A stretch of DNA of 64,000 nt from Micromonospora sp. NBC_01740 (GCF_035920365.1 NZ_CP109150.1:1426001-1490000); one strand, 5' to 3'. Shown: positions 26,626 to 35,917, numbered from the stretch's first letter. Translations and numbers: made by a program. The notes: generated from the sequence alone by a model not told the origin.

Positions 26626-28389
26626 ATGAGCGGCGGTCTCTACCGCAGCGCGAACGCCGCACAGGGCGGCGCACCCGGCGGCGCGACGCCCGGCGGGCCG
26701 TCGGACGGCGCCACGTTCATCTCCGCCGAGCCGCTCAACCAGCCGGCCATGGAGTCGACCGCGCCGCCACAGGAGCAGGTGGCCGAGGCCAGCGCCGCGA
26801 CCAACAGCGCGGTGATGGCCATGGGCAGCCTGGTCAGCCGCGGTACGGGCTTCCTGCGCAACCTGGTGATCGCGGCGGCGCTCGGCGGCGCGCTGGTCGG
26901 TGACGCGTACACCACCGCGCAGATCCTGCCCGGGATGGTCTACGAGTTCCTGCTCGGCGGCGTACTCACCAGCGTGCTGATCCCGGTGCTGGTACGGCGG
27001 CGCAAGTCGGACGCGGACGGCGGCCAGGCGTACGCCCAGCGGCTGCTCACCCTGGCGGTGCTGGCGCTCGGCGTGGCCGCGTTGTTGGCAGTGCTGTCGG
27101 CATCGTGGTTGACCATGCTCTACGGCAGCGGTGAGTCGGCCGGCGAATATTCGAAGCTGGTCACGGGGCTGGCCCGCCTGATGCTGCCGATGATCTTCTT
27201 CTCCGGGTTGAGCGCGCTGATCAGCGCGGTGCTCAACACCCGGGGCCACTTCGCCGCCCCGATGTGGGCGCCGATCCTGAACAACCTGGTGGTGATCGCC
27301 ACCGCCGGCCTCTACATCGCGATCTTCGGCGCGGACATCATCAAGCCGGACGAGATGACGACCGGGCGGATCCTGCTGATCGGCGGCGGCACCCTGCTCG
27401 GCGTCGCCATCCAGGCCGCCGGCCTGCTGCCGGCGCTGCGCAAGGTCGGCTTCCGCTGGAAGCTGCGCTTCGACTTCCGCAAGCTCGGCCTGCGCGAGCT
27501 GGGCCGGCTCGGGGCGTGGATGTTCTGCTACGTCGCGGTCAGCCAGATCGGCCTGATCGTGCTGTTCAACCTGCTGAACCGGGCGGGCAGGGAGAACGCC
27601 GCCGGCCCGCTAATCTACAACAACGTCTTCCTGCTGCTGATGACGGCGCACGGCATCATCGCCGTCTCGATCATCACCGCGCTGATGCCCCGGATGAGCG
27701 CGGCCGCCGCCGACGGCCGGTACGCCGACGTGGCGGCCGACCTGTCCCGGGGCACCCGGACGGTCACCGCGGTGCTCGCCCCGATCGCGGTCTGCTACGC
27801 CGTGCTCGCCTCCCCGATCTCGTTCACCCTGTTCCGCTGGGGCGCCTTCGACGAGGGCAACGCCACCGCCACCTCGGTGGTGCTGCTGGCCGCCGCGCTC
27901 GCCCTGGTGCCGTTCGCGGTCAGCCAGCTCTTCACGTTCGCCTTCTACGCCCTGCCGGACACCCGCACCCCGGCGCTGATCAACATTCCGGTGGTGGCGC
28001 TGCGCATCGGGGTGCAGATCGTGCTCTTCGCGGTCTTCTCGGCAAGCTTCGCCGGCGCCGGCATGATGATCGGCAACGCCGTCTCCTACCTGGCCGCCGC
28101 GATCGCCTCCGCCTGGCTGCTACGTCCCCGGGTGGGTCGGATCGGCCTCGGCGAGATCATGCGCACCAGCGCGCGGGTCGCGGTCGCGGCGCTCGGCGCG
28201 GCGGTGGTCGGCCTGATCGTGGTCAAGCTGCTGCCCGGCGACGACACGCCGAGCCGCCTGGAGGCCGTCGTCCAGCTCGTGGTCGGTGGGGCGGTGATCG
28301 GCGGGACGTACCTCGGGCTGGCCATGGTCCTGCGGATCGGCGAGATCACCGAGGTCGTGGGCATGGTCCGCCGCCGGCTGGGCCGCTGA
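26626..28389 (+). CDS. murJ: lipid II flippase MurJ (MviN)
   Basis: This 587-residue integral membrane protein of the MOP superfamily flips lipid II across the membrane for peptidoglycan synthesis. After a polar N-terminus of about 60 residues, the membrane core contains MGSLVSRGTGFLRNLVIAAALG, with PGMVYEFLLGGVLTSVLIPVLV and AAPMWAPILNNLVVIATAGLY typical of MurJ. Fourteen or so segments run to the end. GGAGGCGACAAG precedes the ATG. The mycobacterial homologue (Rv3910) carries a C-terminal pseudokinase and extracellular domain; here those domains are a separate gene, about 510 bases downstream in the same direction. Confidence 0.95.
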   Translation: MSGGLYRSANAAQGGAPGGATPGGPSDGATFISAEPLNQPAMESTAPPQEQVAEASAATNSAVMAMGSLVSRGTGFLRNLVIAAALGGALVGDAYTTAQILPGMVYEFLLGGVLTSVLIPVLVRRRKSDADGGQAYAQRLLTLAVLALGVAALLAVLSASWLTMLYGSGESAGEYSKLVTGLARLMLPMIFFSGLSALISAVLNTRGHFAAPMWAPILNNLVVIATAGLYIAIFGADIIKPDEMTTGRILLIGGGTLLGVAIQAAGLLPALRKVGFRWKLRFDFRKLGLRELGRLGAWMFCYVAVSQIGLIVLFNLLNRAGRENAAGPLIYNNVFLLLMTAHGIIAVSIITALMPRMSAAAADGRYADVAADLSRGTRTVTAVLAPIAVCYAVLASPISFTLFRWGAFDEGNATATSVVLLAAALALVPFAVSQLFTFAFYALPDTRTPALINIPVVALRIGVQIVLFAVFSASFAGAGMMIGNAVSYLAAAIASAWLLRPRVGRIGLGEIMRTSARVAVAALGAAVVGLIVVKLLPGDDTPSRLEAVVQLVVGGAVIGGTYLGLAMVLRIGEITEVVGMVRRRLGR

Positions 28390-28900
28390 CCGAAACCCGT
28401 CTCTCGGGGCGGGCGACACGCTGCGGGCGGACTGCACTCTCTGTGAACGAGGATCACCAGCCTGGGGATGCGCCTGTGGATAACTCCGTGATTCGCCGCT
28501 CAGGCACCGAAAGGGCCTGTGGATAACCAGCCGTACGGCTGAGCATGGCGGTCCGGTCGGGGGGAACCCGGCTGCGTCGGCGCGATCGCCGCAACGGCCG
28601 GCCCCTCCCTGCGGACGCTTGCGGCCAACCTCTAGATTGGCCAGTACATGTGCCAGCAACGTGGCTGACAACGGGAGCAACCGGACAAGTCGGCCGCCTG
28701 CCGGCAGCTCGGCCCGGGAGCGGCGCGAAGATGACATGTCGGGGAGACGGCCAACCCGGGTAAGGTCGCTCTCGACGGGTACGGCAGGCGCCGGCGCTCC
28801 GCGTCGACACCGGTCGGCCGGTTCCTTCGAAGGCAGAGCGGGAAGCCACATGCCCAGCAGCGCGGGTCCATCGATCGACACGATCACCGAGGGAGGACGG
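28390..28900. other. murJ-pseudokinase spacer with two perfect DnaA boxes
   Basis: This gene-free stretch has two perfect E. coli-type DnaA boxes on the minus strand (TGTGGATAA at 28475-28483 and 28518-28526), 43 bases apart. No coding frame with a ribosome site is seen. The region is long enough for a separate promoter for the downstream pseudokinase gene. Its last 51 bases (28850-28900) may instead be coding if ATG 28850 is the start. Confidence 0.5.
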
Positions 28901-30454
28901 GTGACCCAGGTCGGCGAAGGTCAGGAGGCGGAGGAGAGCGCTCCTCAGGTCATGACCTTCGGTGCTCCCACGGCCGGTGAGATCCTCGCCGAGCGTTACG
29001 AGCTGGTCGAGCACATCAACAACGACAGCGCGGGTCGGCTGGTCTGGCGCGGGGTCGACGTCATCCTGCGCCGTCCCGTCGCGGTCGTGCTGCGCTACCC
29101 GGGTGGCGACTCGGCCACCGAGATGCTCCAGGGCGCCGTCGCGGCCAGCCGTGTCATCCACCCCAACCTGGTCGGCGTCTACGACGCGATCGACGAGGCC
29201 GAGCGGGCGTACGTGGTGCGGGAGTGGGTCGACGGGCAGTCGCTGCGCGAGCTGGTCACCGACGGGCCGATGGACCCGGCGCGCGCCACCACCATCGGCA
29301 ACGCGGTCGCCAGCGCCCTCGCCGCCGTGCACGCCACCGGCATGGTGCACGGCAACGTCCACCCCGGCACGGTGATGATCAGTGACGACGGCCGGGTGGT
29401 GCTGGCCGACGCGCGCACCGACGGCGCCGACAGCCAGCAGAGCGACGTCCGCGCGATCGGCGGGGTCCTCTACTTCGCCCTGACCGGGCACTGGCCGCAC
29501 GCCGAGGCCCCGCTGCGTGGCGCCACCGCCGGCCACGGCCGGGCCGCCATCCCCGACGCCGTACGCGACGCGGCCGGCGCGATCGCCGCCCCCCGGCAGG
29601 TGCGGGCGGGCGTGCCGGCGTACCTCGACGACCTCACCATGGACCTGCTGGACGCCGAGATCGAGCCGCCCTCGTCGGACGTGCTCGCGGCCGAGCTGGC
29701 CCGGCTGGACGTGCCGGCCGACGAGCAGTTCCTCGACAGCGCCGGCCCGCTGCGCTTCGCGGCCGACACCGGCGAGGAGCCGTCGCCGCTCGCCGCCGCC
29801 GGCGGACGCAAGGTCGCGATCGGCATCGCCAGCCTGCTGGCGGTCGCGCTGGTCGGCCTGCTGATCGGCATCACCGCCCTGGGCGGCGGTGACGACGACC
29901 CACAGACCAACCCGGTCGCGGCGCCCTCGTCGAACGCGCCCGCCGGCGACGCCACCCCGGCCGCCATCACGGCCGGGCCGCTGAAGATCAGCACCGCCCG
30001 GATCATCGACCCGGAGGGCGACCGGACCGAGGTCCGCAACGCCGACAAGGTGTACGACGGGGACGAGGACGAGGGCTGGGAGACCCAGACCTACCGGGGG
30101 CGCGCCAACTTCGGCAACCTCAAGAAGGGCATGGGCGTCTGGATCGACCTCGGCGGCGAGCACACGGTCAAGTCCGTGCAGGTGCTCCTGTCCGCCCGGG
30201 GCGCCTCCGCCCAGCTCTACGCCGGCACCACCGACCGGCCGTCGTCGTCCTCCGGGGACGCCCAGCTCTTCGCGGACTACAGGAAGACCGCGATCGGCCA
30301 GCCGTTCGAGGAGCACGAGGGCACCAAGATGACCTTCAACGGCTTCAACGCCGACCAGAAGTACCGCTACCTGCTGTTCTGGATCACCGAGCTGCCGTCG
30401 AGCGACGGCGGCTACAAGCTCGGCGTCCAGGAGATCACGGTCCAGGGGTCGTGA
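28901..30454 (+). CDS. membrane-bound Ser/Thr pseudokinase with extracellular sugar-binding-like domain (MurJ partner)
   Basis: This protein of about 517 residues has a kinase-like fold (about 25-290) beginning AGEILAERYELVEHIN. The catalytic residues are lost: the VAIK Lys is replaced (RRPVAVVLRYPG), the catalytic loop reads HGNVHPGTV instead of HRDxKxxN, and DFG is replaced by ADAR. One membrane segment (about 305-328, IGIASLLAVALVGLLIGI) leads to an outer domain (about 360-517) ending KLGVQEITVQGS. This matches the C-terminal half of mycobacterial MviN (Rv3910), which binds FhaA after phosphorylation. I chose GTG 28901 because GGGAGG precedes it; ATG 28850 is the alternative. Confidence 0.85.
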   Translation: MTQVGEGQEAEESAPQVMTFGAPTAGEILAERYELVEHINNDSAGRLVWRGVDVILRRPVAVVLRYPGGDSATEMLQGAVAASRVIHPNLVGVYDAIDEAERAYVVREWVDGQSLRELVTDGPMDPARATTIGNAVASALAAVHATGMVHGNVHPGTVMISDDGRVVLADARTDGADSQQSDVRAIGGVLYFALTGHWPHAEAPLRGATAGHGRAAIPDAVRDAAGAIAAPRQVRAGVPAYLDDLTMDLLDAEIEPPSSDVLAAELARLDVPADEQFLDSAGPLRFAADTGEEPSPLAAAGGRKVAIGIASLLAVALVGLLIGITALGGGDDDPQTNPVAAPSSNAPAGDATPAAITAGPLKISTARIIDPEGDRTEVRNADKVYDGDEDEGWETQTYRGRANFGNLKKGMGVWIDLGGEHTVKSVQVLLSARGASAQLYAGTTDRPSSSSGDAQLFADYRKTAIGQPFEEHEGTKMTFNGFNADQKYRYLLFWITELPSSDGGYKLGVQEITVQGS

Positions 30455-30497
30455 GGCGGCCACCGCGCTCCGGGCACCGCATCCGCCGGACGTGGTG

Positions 30498-31283
30498 ATG
30501 GGCGTACGCGGCGAACGGGTGACCGGTGGACCGGCGGGTCCGCCGGTCTCGTCGTCGGTGCCACCGTCCGGGCCGGCGGACCTCGATCTCCTGCACGCCC
30601 ACGTGGCCGGCGACCCGCACGCCTTCGCCGAGCTCTTCCACCGGCACCGGGACCGGCTCTGGGCGGTGGCCCTTCGCACACTTGGCGACCGCGAGGAGGC
30701 CGCCGATGCCCTCCAGGACGCCCTGCTCTCCGCCCACCGCGCCGCCGGGCGGTTCCGGGGCGACTCGGCGGTCACCACCTGGCTGCACCGGATCGTGGTG
30801 AACGCGTGCCTGGACCGGATCCGCCGCCGCCAGGCGCACCCGACGGTGCCGCTGCCGGACGGCGTCCGGGACACCGATTCCGGCACCGGGGGCGTCGAGC
30901 CGGCGGCACCCGTCCAGGACCACGACACGGCGCTCGTGGTCCGGCAGGCACTCGCCGATCTGCCGCCCGAGCAGCGGGCGGCGCTGATCCTGGTCGACGT
31001 GCAGGGTTACCCCGTGGCCGAGGTGGCCCGGATCCTCGACGTGGCCGAGGGGACGGTCAAGAGCCGGTGCGCCCGGGGCCGGGCCCGCCTGGCGACACAG
31101 CTCGGGCACCTGCGCCCCGCCAGGCAGAAGACGGAGCCGCAGGCCACCCCGCAGCGGGCGGAGCCGGCCCCGGCGACGGGCCCGAACGTGCCGGCCGTCA
31201 CCCGAGGGAACCCGCGGTCGCCCGAGGGCGTCCGATCGGGGTCGGGACGGTCCCGGCGGGATCTCCACCAGGAGGACGCGTGA
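30498..31283 (+). CDS. sigM: ECF RNA polymerase sigma factor SigM
   Basis: This sigma factor of about 261 residues has region 2 with HRHRDRLWAVALRTLGDREEAADALQDALLSAHR, and region 4 with LPPEQRAALILVDVQGYPVAEVARIL and VKSRCARGRARL. The location, upstream of an anti-sigma and trxB-trxA and after murJ, is the same as mycobacterial and streptomycete sigM. In mycobacteria SigM responds to cell-envelope and secretion conditions. The proline-rich C-terminal extension (about 210-261) is unusual. Three in-frame starts (GTG 30492, GTG 30495, ATG 30498) are adjacent; I used the ATG. The stop overlaps the anti-sigma start (GTGA). Confidence 0.92.
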   Translation: MGVRGERVTGGPAGPPVSSSVPPSGPADLDLLHAHVAGDPHAFAELFHRHRDRLWAVALRTLGDREEAADALQDALLSAHRAAGRFRGDSAVTTWLHRIVVNACLDRIRRRQAHPTVPLPDGVRDTDSGTGGVEPAAPVQDHDTALVVRQALADLPPEQRAALILVDVQGYPVAEVARILDVAEGTVKSRCARGRARLATQLGHLRPARQKTEPQATPQRAEPAPATGPNVPAVTRGNPRSPEGVRSGSGRSRRDLHQEDA

Positions 31284-32392
31284 CTGCCGGGGGGTACAGG
31301 GAGGTCGACCACGACCTGCTCGCCGACTACCTCGGCGGGGCGCTGGACGGCACCCCGGACGAGGATCTCGTCGCCCGACTGGTCGACGAGGACCCCGGCT
31401 GGGCGCAGGCGTACGCGCTGCTGGCTCCGGCCGTGGCGGACGTCCACGCGGACCTGGCCACCTGGGGCGCGTCCGCACCCGAGATGCCGGCCGACGTCAC
31501 CGACCGGATCGTTGCCGCCCTGGCCCACGCCACGGCGTCCGACCCCGGCACCGCGTCCGACCTCGCCATTGCGGACTCCGCAGGTCCGGGCCGATCCGAG
31601 CCGGGCCGGTCGGGGCCCGGCCGGGTTGAGCCGGGCGGCCGGGGGGCGGGGGACGACGCGACGTCCGCCGAGGAACGGCCGGCGGAGGGTCAACCAACGG
31701 TCAGAACAGGCATCGGGGCGGTGCCGGCACAGCCGCTCGGCGGGTCCGGGAGACGTCCTGCCGGCGTACCCCGGTCGGAGCCGGGCCGCAGCGGGGCCAC
31801 CGGGCCCGGGCGACGACGGCGCCGCTGGTCCCGGCTGGCCGGGCCGGTCGCGCTGGCCGCCGTGTCGATCGCGGCGGTCGGGCTCGGCGTCGACCAGCTC
31901 ACCAGGGACCAGCAGATGGGCGGTGCCGCGGACACGGCGTTGCCCGCGACGACGAACCGTGAGGACGCCGCCCCCGCCGCCACGCCCTTCCGGATCGCCG
32001 GCGAGCCGTCGGTGCGCAGCGGAACGGACTACACGCAGGAGTCCCTGGCCGCCCTTCCGTCGTCGCCGAAGGCACGGCCGTTCACCGGCGGCCCGCCCGG
32101 GGAGCAGCCCGGCGTCCAGGCGGAGGGCGGGCGGCTGCCCGGCTCCGTCACCGGGCTCGACCGGCTCACCGACCCCGCCGCGCTGGGCGCCTGCATCGCT
32201 GAGATCAAGGCCGAGCACGGCAACGGTCCGCTGGTGGTCGACGTGGTCGACTACGCCCGGTTCCAGGGGCGTCCGGCGCTGATCGTGCGCTTCACCGACG
32301 CCACGGGAGCGCACTGGGCCTGGGCGAGCGGGCCGGAATGCGGTGTGCCCGGGTCCGGCTCGGACAGCCGCTACCGCACGCGGGTAGGGTGA
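31280..32392 (+). CDS. membrane-bound anti-sigma factor of SigM (RsmA-like)
   Basis: This 370-residue protein starts at GTG 31280, after AGGAGG, overlapping sigM by 4 bases. The cytosolic N-terminus YREVDHDLLADYLGGALDGTPDEDLVARLVDEDPGW (about 5-40) is the sigma-binding-type segment; it has no zinc-binding HxxxCxxC. A charged linker and one membrane segment (GPVALAAVSIAAVGLGV, about 190-206) precede an outer C-terminal domain (about 240-370) with two Cys (LGACIAEI and PECGVP) that could form a disulfide. The position between sigM and trxB matches Rv3912. Confidence 0.8.
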   Translation: MTAGGYREVDHDLLADYLGGALDGTPDEDLVARLVDEDPGWAQAYALLAPAVADVHADLATWGASAPEMPADVTDRIVAALAHATASDPGTASDLAIADSAGPGRSEPGRSGPGRVEPGGRGAGDDATSAEERPAEGQPTVRTGIGAVPAQPLGGSGRRPAGVPRSEPGRSGATGPGRRRRRWSRLAGPVALAAVSIAAVGLGVDQLTRDQQMGGAADTALPATTNREDAAPAATPFRIAGEPSVRSGTDYTQESLAALPSSPKARPFTGGPPGEQPGVQAEGGRLPGSVTGLDRLTDPAALGACIAEIKAEHGNGPLVVDVVDYARFQGRPALIVRFTDATGAHWAWASGPECGVPGSGSDSRYRTRVG

Positions 32393-32451
32393 ATTCGCGG
32401 TCACCGGCCGTTTGGCCGTCCACGTGACCTGACCCACCGGATGACCGGCTC

Positions 32452-32479
32452 GGGAATCCCCGGTTCGTACGATGACGTT
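32452..32479 (+). promoter_or_regulatory. candidate SigR/SigH-type promoter of trxB-trxA
   Basis: GGGAAT (32452-32457) and GTT (32477-32479), separated by 19 bases, fit the oxidative-stress sigma (SigR in Streptomyces, SigH in mycobacteria) promoter pattern GGGAAT-N18/19-GTT. They lie about 90 bases before the trxB start. Thiol-stress control of trxBA by SigR is known in Streptomyces; here it is inferred from the match. Confidence 0.55.
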
Positions 32480-32569
32480 CTGCACATCGAAGTGCCGGCA
32501 CCGAGCGGCGTCGGCATCGGATCGGCATCGGTGCGCGCCGATGGCGAACAACACAATCGGGAGACGGCA

Positions 32570-33523
32570 GTGGACGAGGTCCGCAACCTGATCATCATCG
32601 GCTCCGGGCCAGCCGGTTACACGGCGGCGGTCTACGCGGCGCGCGCCAACCTCAAGCCGCTCATCATCGAGGGCGTGCAGTCCGGCGGTGCGCTGATGAC
32701 CACCACCGAGGTGGAGAACTTCCCCGGTTTCGCCGACGGCATCCTCGGCCCCGAGCTGATGGACAACATGCGCAAGCAGGCCGAGCGGTTCGGCGCGGAG
32801 TTCCTCACCGACGACGTGACGCGGGTCGAGCTGAAGGACACCGGCAGCGTGGGTTCCGACGCCGTCAGCACCGTCTGGGTGGGCCAGACCGCCTACCGGG
32901 CCAGGGCGGTCATCCTCTCCACCGGCTCCGCGTGGCGTCCGCTCGGCGTGCCCGGCGAGCAGGAGTACCTGGGCCACGGCGTCTCGTCCTGCGCGACCTG
33001 TGACGGCTTCTTCTTCCGCAACCAGCACATCGTGGTCGTGGGCGGCGGTGACTCGGCGATGGAGGAGGCCAGCTTCCTCACCCGGTTCGCCGACTCGGTC
33101 ACCATCATCCACCGCCGGGACTCCTTCCGGGCCAGCAAGATCATGGCCGAGCGGGCACTGAGCAACGACAAGATCAAGGTCGAGTGGAACACCACGGTCG
33201 AGGAGATCCTCGGCGACGACGGCAAGGTCTCCGGGGTGCGGGTACGCAACACGCACACCGGCGAGTCCAAGGTCCTCGACGTCACCGGCGTCTTCGTGGC
33301 CATCGGTCACGACCCGCGCAGCGAGCTCTTCCGGGGGCAGGTGGAGATGGACGACGAGGGCTACGTGAAGGTCCAGGCGCCCAGCACCCGGACCAGCGTG
33401 CCCGGCGTCTTCGCCGCCGGCGACCTGGTGGACCACACGTACCGGCAGGCGATCACCGCCGCCGGCACCGGCTGCGCCGCCGCGCTGGACGCCGAGCGCT
33501 TCATCGCCACGCTGCAGGGCTGA
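32570..33523 (+). CDS. trxB: thioredoxin reductase
   Basis: This 317-residue flavoenzyme reduces thioredoxin with NADPH. The FAD site [18 protein letters not shown] is at about 7-24, the redox-active disulfide CATCDG is near residue 141, and the NADPH site [16 protein letters not shown] follows. [14 protein letters not shown] is the second FAD motif. I preferred GTG 32570 because GGGAG precedes it and homology starts there; the open frame extends to 32441. It lies 32 bases before trxA, and both probably run from one promoter (see 32452-32479). Confidence 0.97.
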   Translation: MDEVRNLIIIGSGPAGYTAAVYAARANLKPLIIEGVQSGGALMTTTEVENFPGFADGILGPELMDNMRKQAERFGAEFLTDDVTRVELKDTGSVGSDAVSTVWVGQTAYRARAVILSTGSAWRPLGVPGEQEYLGHGVSSCATCDGFFFRNQHIVVVGGGDSAMEEASFLTRFADSVTIIHRRDSFRASKIMAERALSNDKIKVEWNTTVEEILGDDGKVSGVRVRNTHTGESKVLDVTGVFVAIGHDPRSELFRGQVEMDDEGYVKVQAPSTRTSVPGVFAAGDLVDHTYRQAITAAGTGCAAALDAERFIATLQG

Positions 33524-33555
33524 ACAACCGAAACACATCCCGGAGGAGGGTCATA

Positions 33556-33879
33556 GTGGGAGCAACGAGGTCGGTCACCGACGCGAGTTTCGCCGCCGAC
33601 GTGCTGAAGTCCGACAAGCCGGTTCTGGTGGATTTCTGGGCCGAGTGGTGCGGCCCGTGCCGCAAGGTGTCGCCGCTGCTGGAGGAGATCGCCGGCGAGA
33701 TGGGCGACCAGGTCACCATCGTCAAGCTCAACATCGACGAGAACCCGGAGACCGCCCGCACCTACCGGGTGATGTCGGTCCCCACCCTCACCGTCTTCAA
33801 GAACGGCGAGCCGGTGCAGTCGATCGCCGGCGCCAAGCCGAAGGGCGAGCTCGTCAGGCTCATCGAATCGGCGCTCTGA
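33556..33879 (+). CDS. trxA: thioredoxin
   Basis: This 107-residue thioredoxin has the active-site WAEWCGPCRKVSPLLEEI (Cys near residues 32 and 35) and the cis-Pro motif MSVPTLTVFKNGE. It transfers electrons from TrxB to ribonucleotide reductase and other targets. The start GTG 33556 follows GGAGGAGG. The strong U-tract terminator at 33892-33940 follows. Confidence 0.96.
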   Translation: MGATRSVTDASFAADVLKSDKPVLVDFWAEWCGPCRKVSPLLEEIAGEMGDQVTIVKLNIDENPETARTYRVMSVPTLTVFKNGEPVQSIAGAKPKGELVRLIESAL

Positions 33880-33891
33880 GCAGCACCGACG

Positions 33892-33940
33892 CGCGTCGAC
33901 CCCGTACCCGGTCCGCCGGGCACGGGGTCGACGCGTTTTT
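33892..33940 (+). terminator. intrinsic terminator of trxB-trxA with T-tract
   Basis: CGCGTCGACCCCGTACCCGG (33892-33911) and CCGGGCACGGGGTCGACGCG (33916-33935) form a 20-bp stem with one mismatch, followed by TTTTT (33936-33940). Such a classical T-tract is rare in this genome. Confidence 0.9.
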
Positions 33941-34029
33941 CCCGACGTGGGGCACCCGGAGCCCCCGGAACGCATAGCCTCAAGCGGGGGCCGCCCGGCC
34001 AGCAACCGTCCGTGCAGAGGGGGTCGTGC

Positions 34030-35193
34030 GTGCGTCCGATCCGACCCGGTGACCGTGGACCCGCGGTGACCGAGATCCGTACGGTGCTGACCGGCCTCGA
34101 CCTGCTCGTCCCGACGGCACCGGGCGCGGACGAGTTCGACACGCACACCGAACGGGCCGTGCGGGCCTTCCAGCAGTCGCGTGGGCTCAGCGTGGACGGC
34201 CGGGTCGGTGCGGAGACCTGGCGGGCCCTGGACGCCGCCCGCTGGCGGCTGGGCGCCCGCACGCTCTACCACGCGGTTCCGGAGCCGCTCACCGGTGAGG
34301 ACGTCCGCTCGCTCCAGGAGCGGCTGCTGGAGATGGGGTACGACGTCGGGCGCGCGGACGCCATCTACGGCGTACGGACCTCCAGGGCGGTCGCCCAGTT
34401 CCAGCGCGAGGTCGGGCTGACGCCCGACGGCTCGTGCGGTCCGCACACCATGAACGCGCTGCGCCGACTCGGCCGCAAGGTCGTCGGCGGGCGGCCGCAG
34501 TGGCTGCGCGAGTCCGACGCCATCCGGCAGTCCGGCCCGGCGCTGGTGGGCCGGACCGTCGTCATCGACCCCGGGCACGGGGGCACCGACCCGGGCGTGG
34601 TGGTGCCGGACGGATCGCTGCGGTGGACCGAGGCGGATCTCGTGTACGACCTGGCCAGCCGGTTGGAGGGCAGGCTCGCCGCCGCGGGCGTCCGGGTGCA
34701 GCTCACCCGTGGGCCGGCCCAGGAGGACTGCCTGCCCGACGTCGACCGGGCGGAGCTGGCCAACTCGCTCGGCGCCGACGTGTTCATCTCGCTGCACGTA
34801 GACGAGCACGTCAACCCGGAGGCCGAGGGGGTGGCGACCTACCACTACGGCACCGACAACGGGGTGACCTCGGCGACCGGGGAGCGGCTGGCCGGGCTGG
34901 TGCAGCGGGAGATCGTCGCCCGCACCGGGCTGCGCGACTGCCGTACGCACGCGAAGGCGTGGGACCTGCTCCGGCTGACCCGGATGCCGGCCGTACGCGT
35001 CGAGGTCGGCTACCTCACCTCGCCCACCGACCGGGCCCGACTGGTCGGCCCCCGGTTCCGGGACAGGGTGGTGGAGGCCGTCGTCGCCGCCGTGCAGCGC
35101 ATGTACTTCCCCGTCGAGCGCGACGTCCCCACCGGCTCGATCGACGTGAGCGCACTGCGGGCGGTGGTGGCCGCCGGCACGGTCGTCGACTGA
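34030..35193 (+). CDS. cwlM: N-acetylmuramoyl-L-alanine amidase-like regulator CwlM
   Basis: This 387-residue protein has two N-terminal peptidoglycan-binding domains (about 1-65 and 75-145, with AVRAFQQSRGLSVDGRVG and AVAQFQREVGLTPDGSCG). An Amidase_3 domain follows (about 175-365: VIDPGHGGTDPG with the first zinc His, WTEADL with Glu near 200, FISLHVDEH, VEVGYLTSPTDRARL with the catalytic Glu). The ligand residues are kept. In mycobacteria CwlM (Rv3915) acts in the cytoplasm as a PknB-phosphorylated activator of MurA. There is no signal peptide here, in line with that. The start GTG 34030 follows GAGGGGG. It follows trxA as in mycobacteria. Confidence 0.9.
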   Translation: MRPIRPGDRGPAVTEIRTVLTGLDLLVPTAPGADEFDTHTERAVRAFQQSRGLSVDGRVGAETWRALDAARWRLGARTLYHAVPEPLTGEDVRSLQERLLEMGYDVGRADAIYGVRTSRAVAQFQREVGLTPDGSCGPHTMNALRRLGRKVVGGRPQWLRESDAIRQSGPALVGRTVVIDPGHGGTDPGVVVPDGSLRWTEADLVYDLASRLEGRLAAAGVRVQLTRGPAQEDCLPDVDRAELANSLGADVFISLHVDEHVNPEAEGVATYHYGTDNGVTSATGERLAGLVQREIVARTGLRDCRTHAKAWDLLRLTRMPAVRVEVGYLTSPTDRARLVGPRFRDRVVEAVVAAVQRMYFPVERDVPTGSIDVSALRAVVAAGTVVD

Positions 35194-35251
35194 GCCGCCT
35201 GCCGACTCCCGACCGGACTCCGCCGCCGGGGCCGGACGCGCCGGCGCGGGA

Positions 35252-35917
35252 TCAGCCGGCCGTTGAGCGGGTGGCCGGGGCCGGACGGACCGGGCGGAGC
35301 AGCGTCTCGGGGCTCATCGAGCCGAGCAGCTTCTCCAGCGCGTACTCGACGTCGGACTTCCAGCTCAACGCGGTACGCAACTCCAGCCGCAGGCGGGGGA
35401 AGCGCGGATGCGGGCGGACCGTCTTGAAGCCCACGGAGAGGAAGAAGTCGGCCGGGGCGACGCAGGCGCCGGCGGGGTCGGCCGCGTCGCCGAACTTGGC
35501 GTCGCCGAAGGCCTCGATCGCCTTGATGCCGCGCTTGGTGAGGTCCCGGGCGACGCCCTGGACCAGCATCCGGCCCAGCCCGCCGCCGACGAAGGCGGGC
35601 ACCACGTTGGCCGTCATCAGCAGCGCGGCGTCGGCGGAGACCGGGGAGGTGGGGAAGGCCATCGAGCGGGGCACGTAGGCCGGCGGGGCGTACAGGACGA
35701 AGCCGGCCGGCATGCCGTCGACGTAGACGAGCTTGCCGCAGGAGCCCCACTCCAGCAGCGTCTGCGAGACCCAGGCCTCCTTCTCCAGCCCCGGGTCGCC
35801 CGCGGCACAGGCCCGGTCCGCCGAGACCGGATCAAGCTCCCAGTAGACGCACTGCCGGCACGGGCGGGGCAGGTCCTCCAGGGTGTCGAGGGTCAAGCTG
35901 ACCAGACGTCGCGACAT
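35252..35917 (-). CDS. GNAT-family N-acetyltransferase (Rv3916c-like)
   Basis: This 221-residue protein has a GNAT-like core. LVYVDGMPAGFVLYAPP precedes VVPAFVGGGLGRMLVQGVARDLTKRGIKAIEAFG, where GGGLGRML is the acetyl-CoA-binding loop. An N-terminal CRQCVYWE (about 20-27) could bind a metal or be redox-active. It follows cwlM in the convergent direction, as Rv3916c does, and lies near parB in the conserved origin block. The substrate is unknown. Confidence 0.8.
   Translation of the reverse strand: MSRRLVSLTLDTLEDLPRPCRQCVYWELDPVSADRACAAGDPGLEKEAWVSQTLLEWGSCGKLVYVDGMPAGFVLYAPPAYVPRSMAFPTSPVSADAALLMTANVVPAFVGGGLGRMLVQGVARDLTKRGIKAIEAFGDAKFGDAADPAGACVAPADFFLSVGFKTVRPHPRFPRLRLELRTALSWKSDVEYALEKLLGSMSPETLLRPVRPAPATRSTAG

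Noticed and set aside
30000..35000. Possible biosynthetic or mobile gene cluster
   Set aside because: Genes match the conserved sigM-trxBA-cwlM block; no integrase, transposase or synthase domains.
34012..35193. Secreted amidase with signal peptide
   Set aside because: No signal peptide is visible; the protein fits cytoplasmic CwlM.
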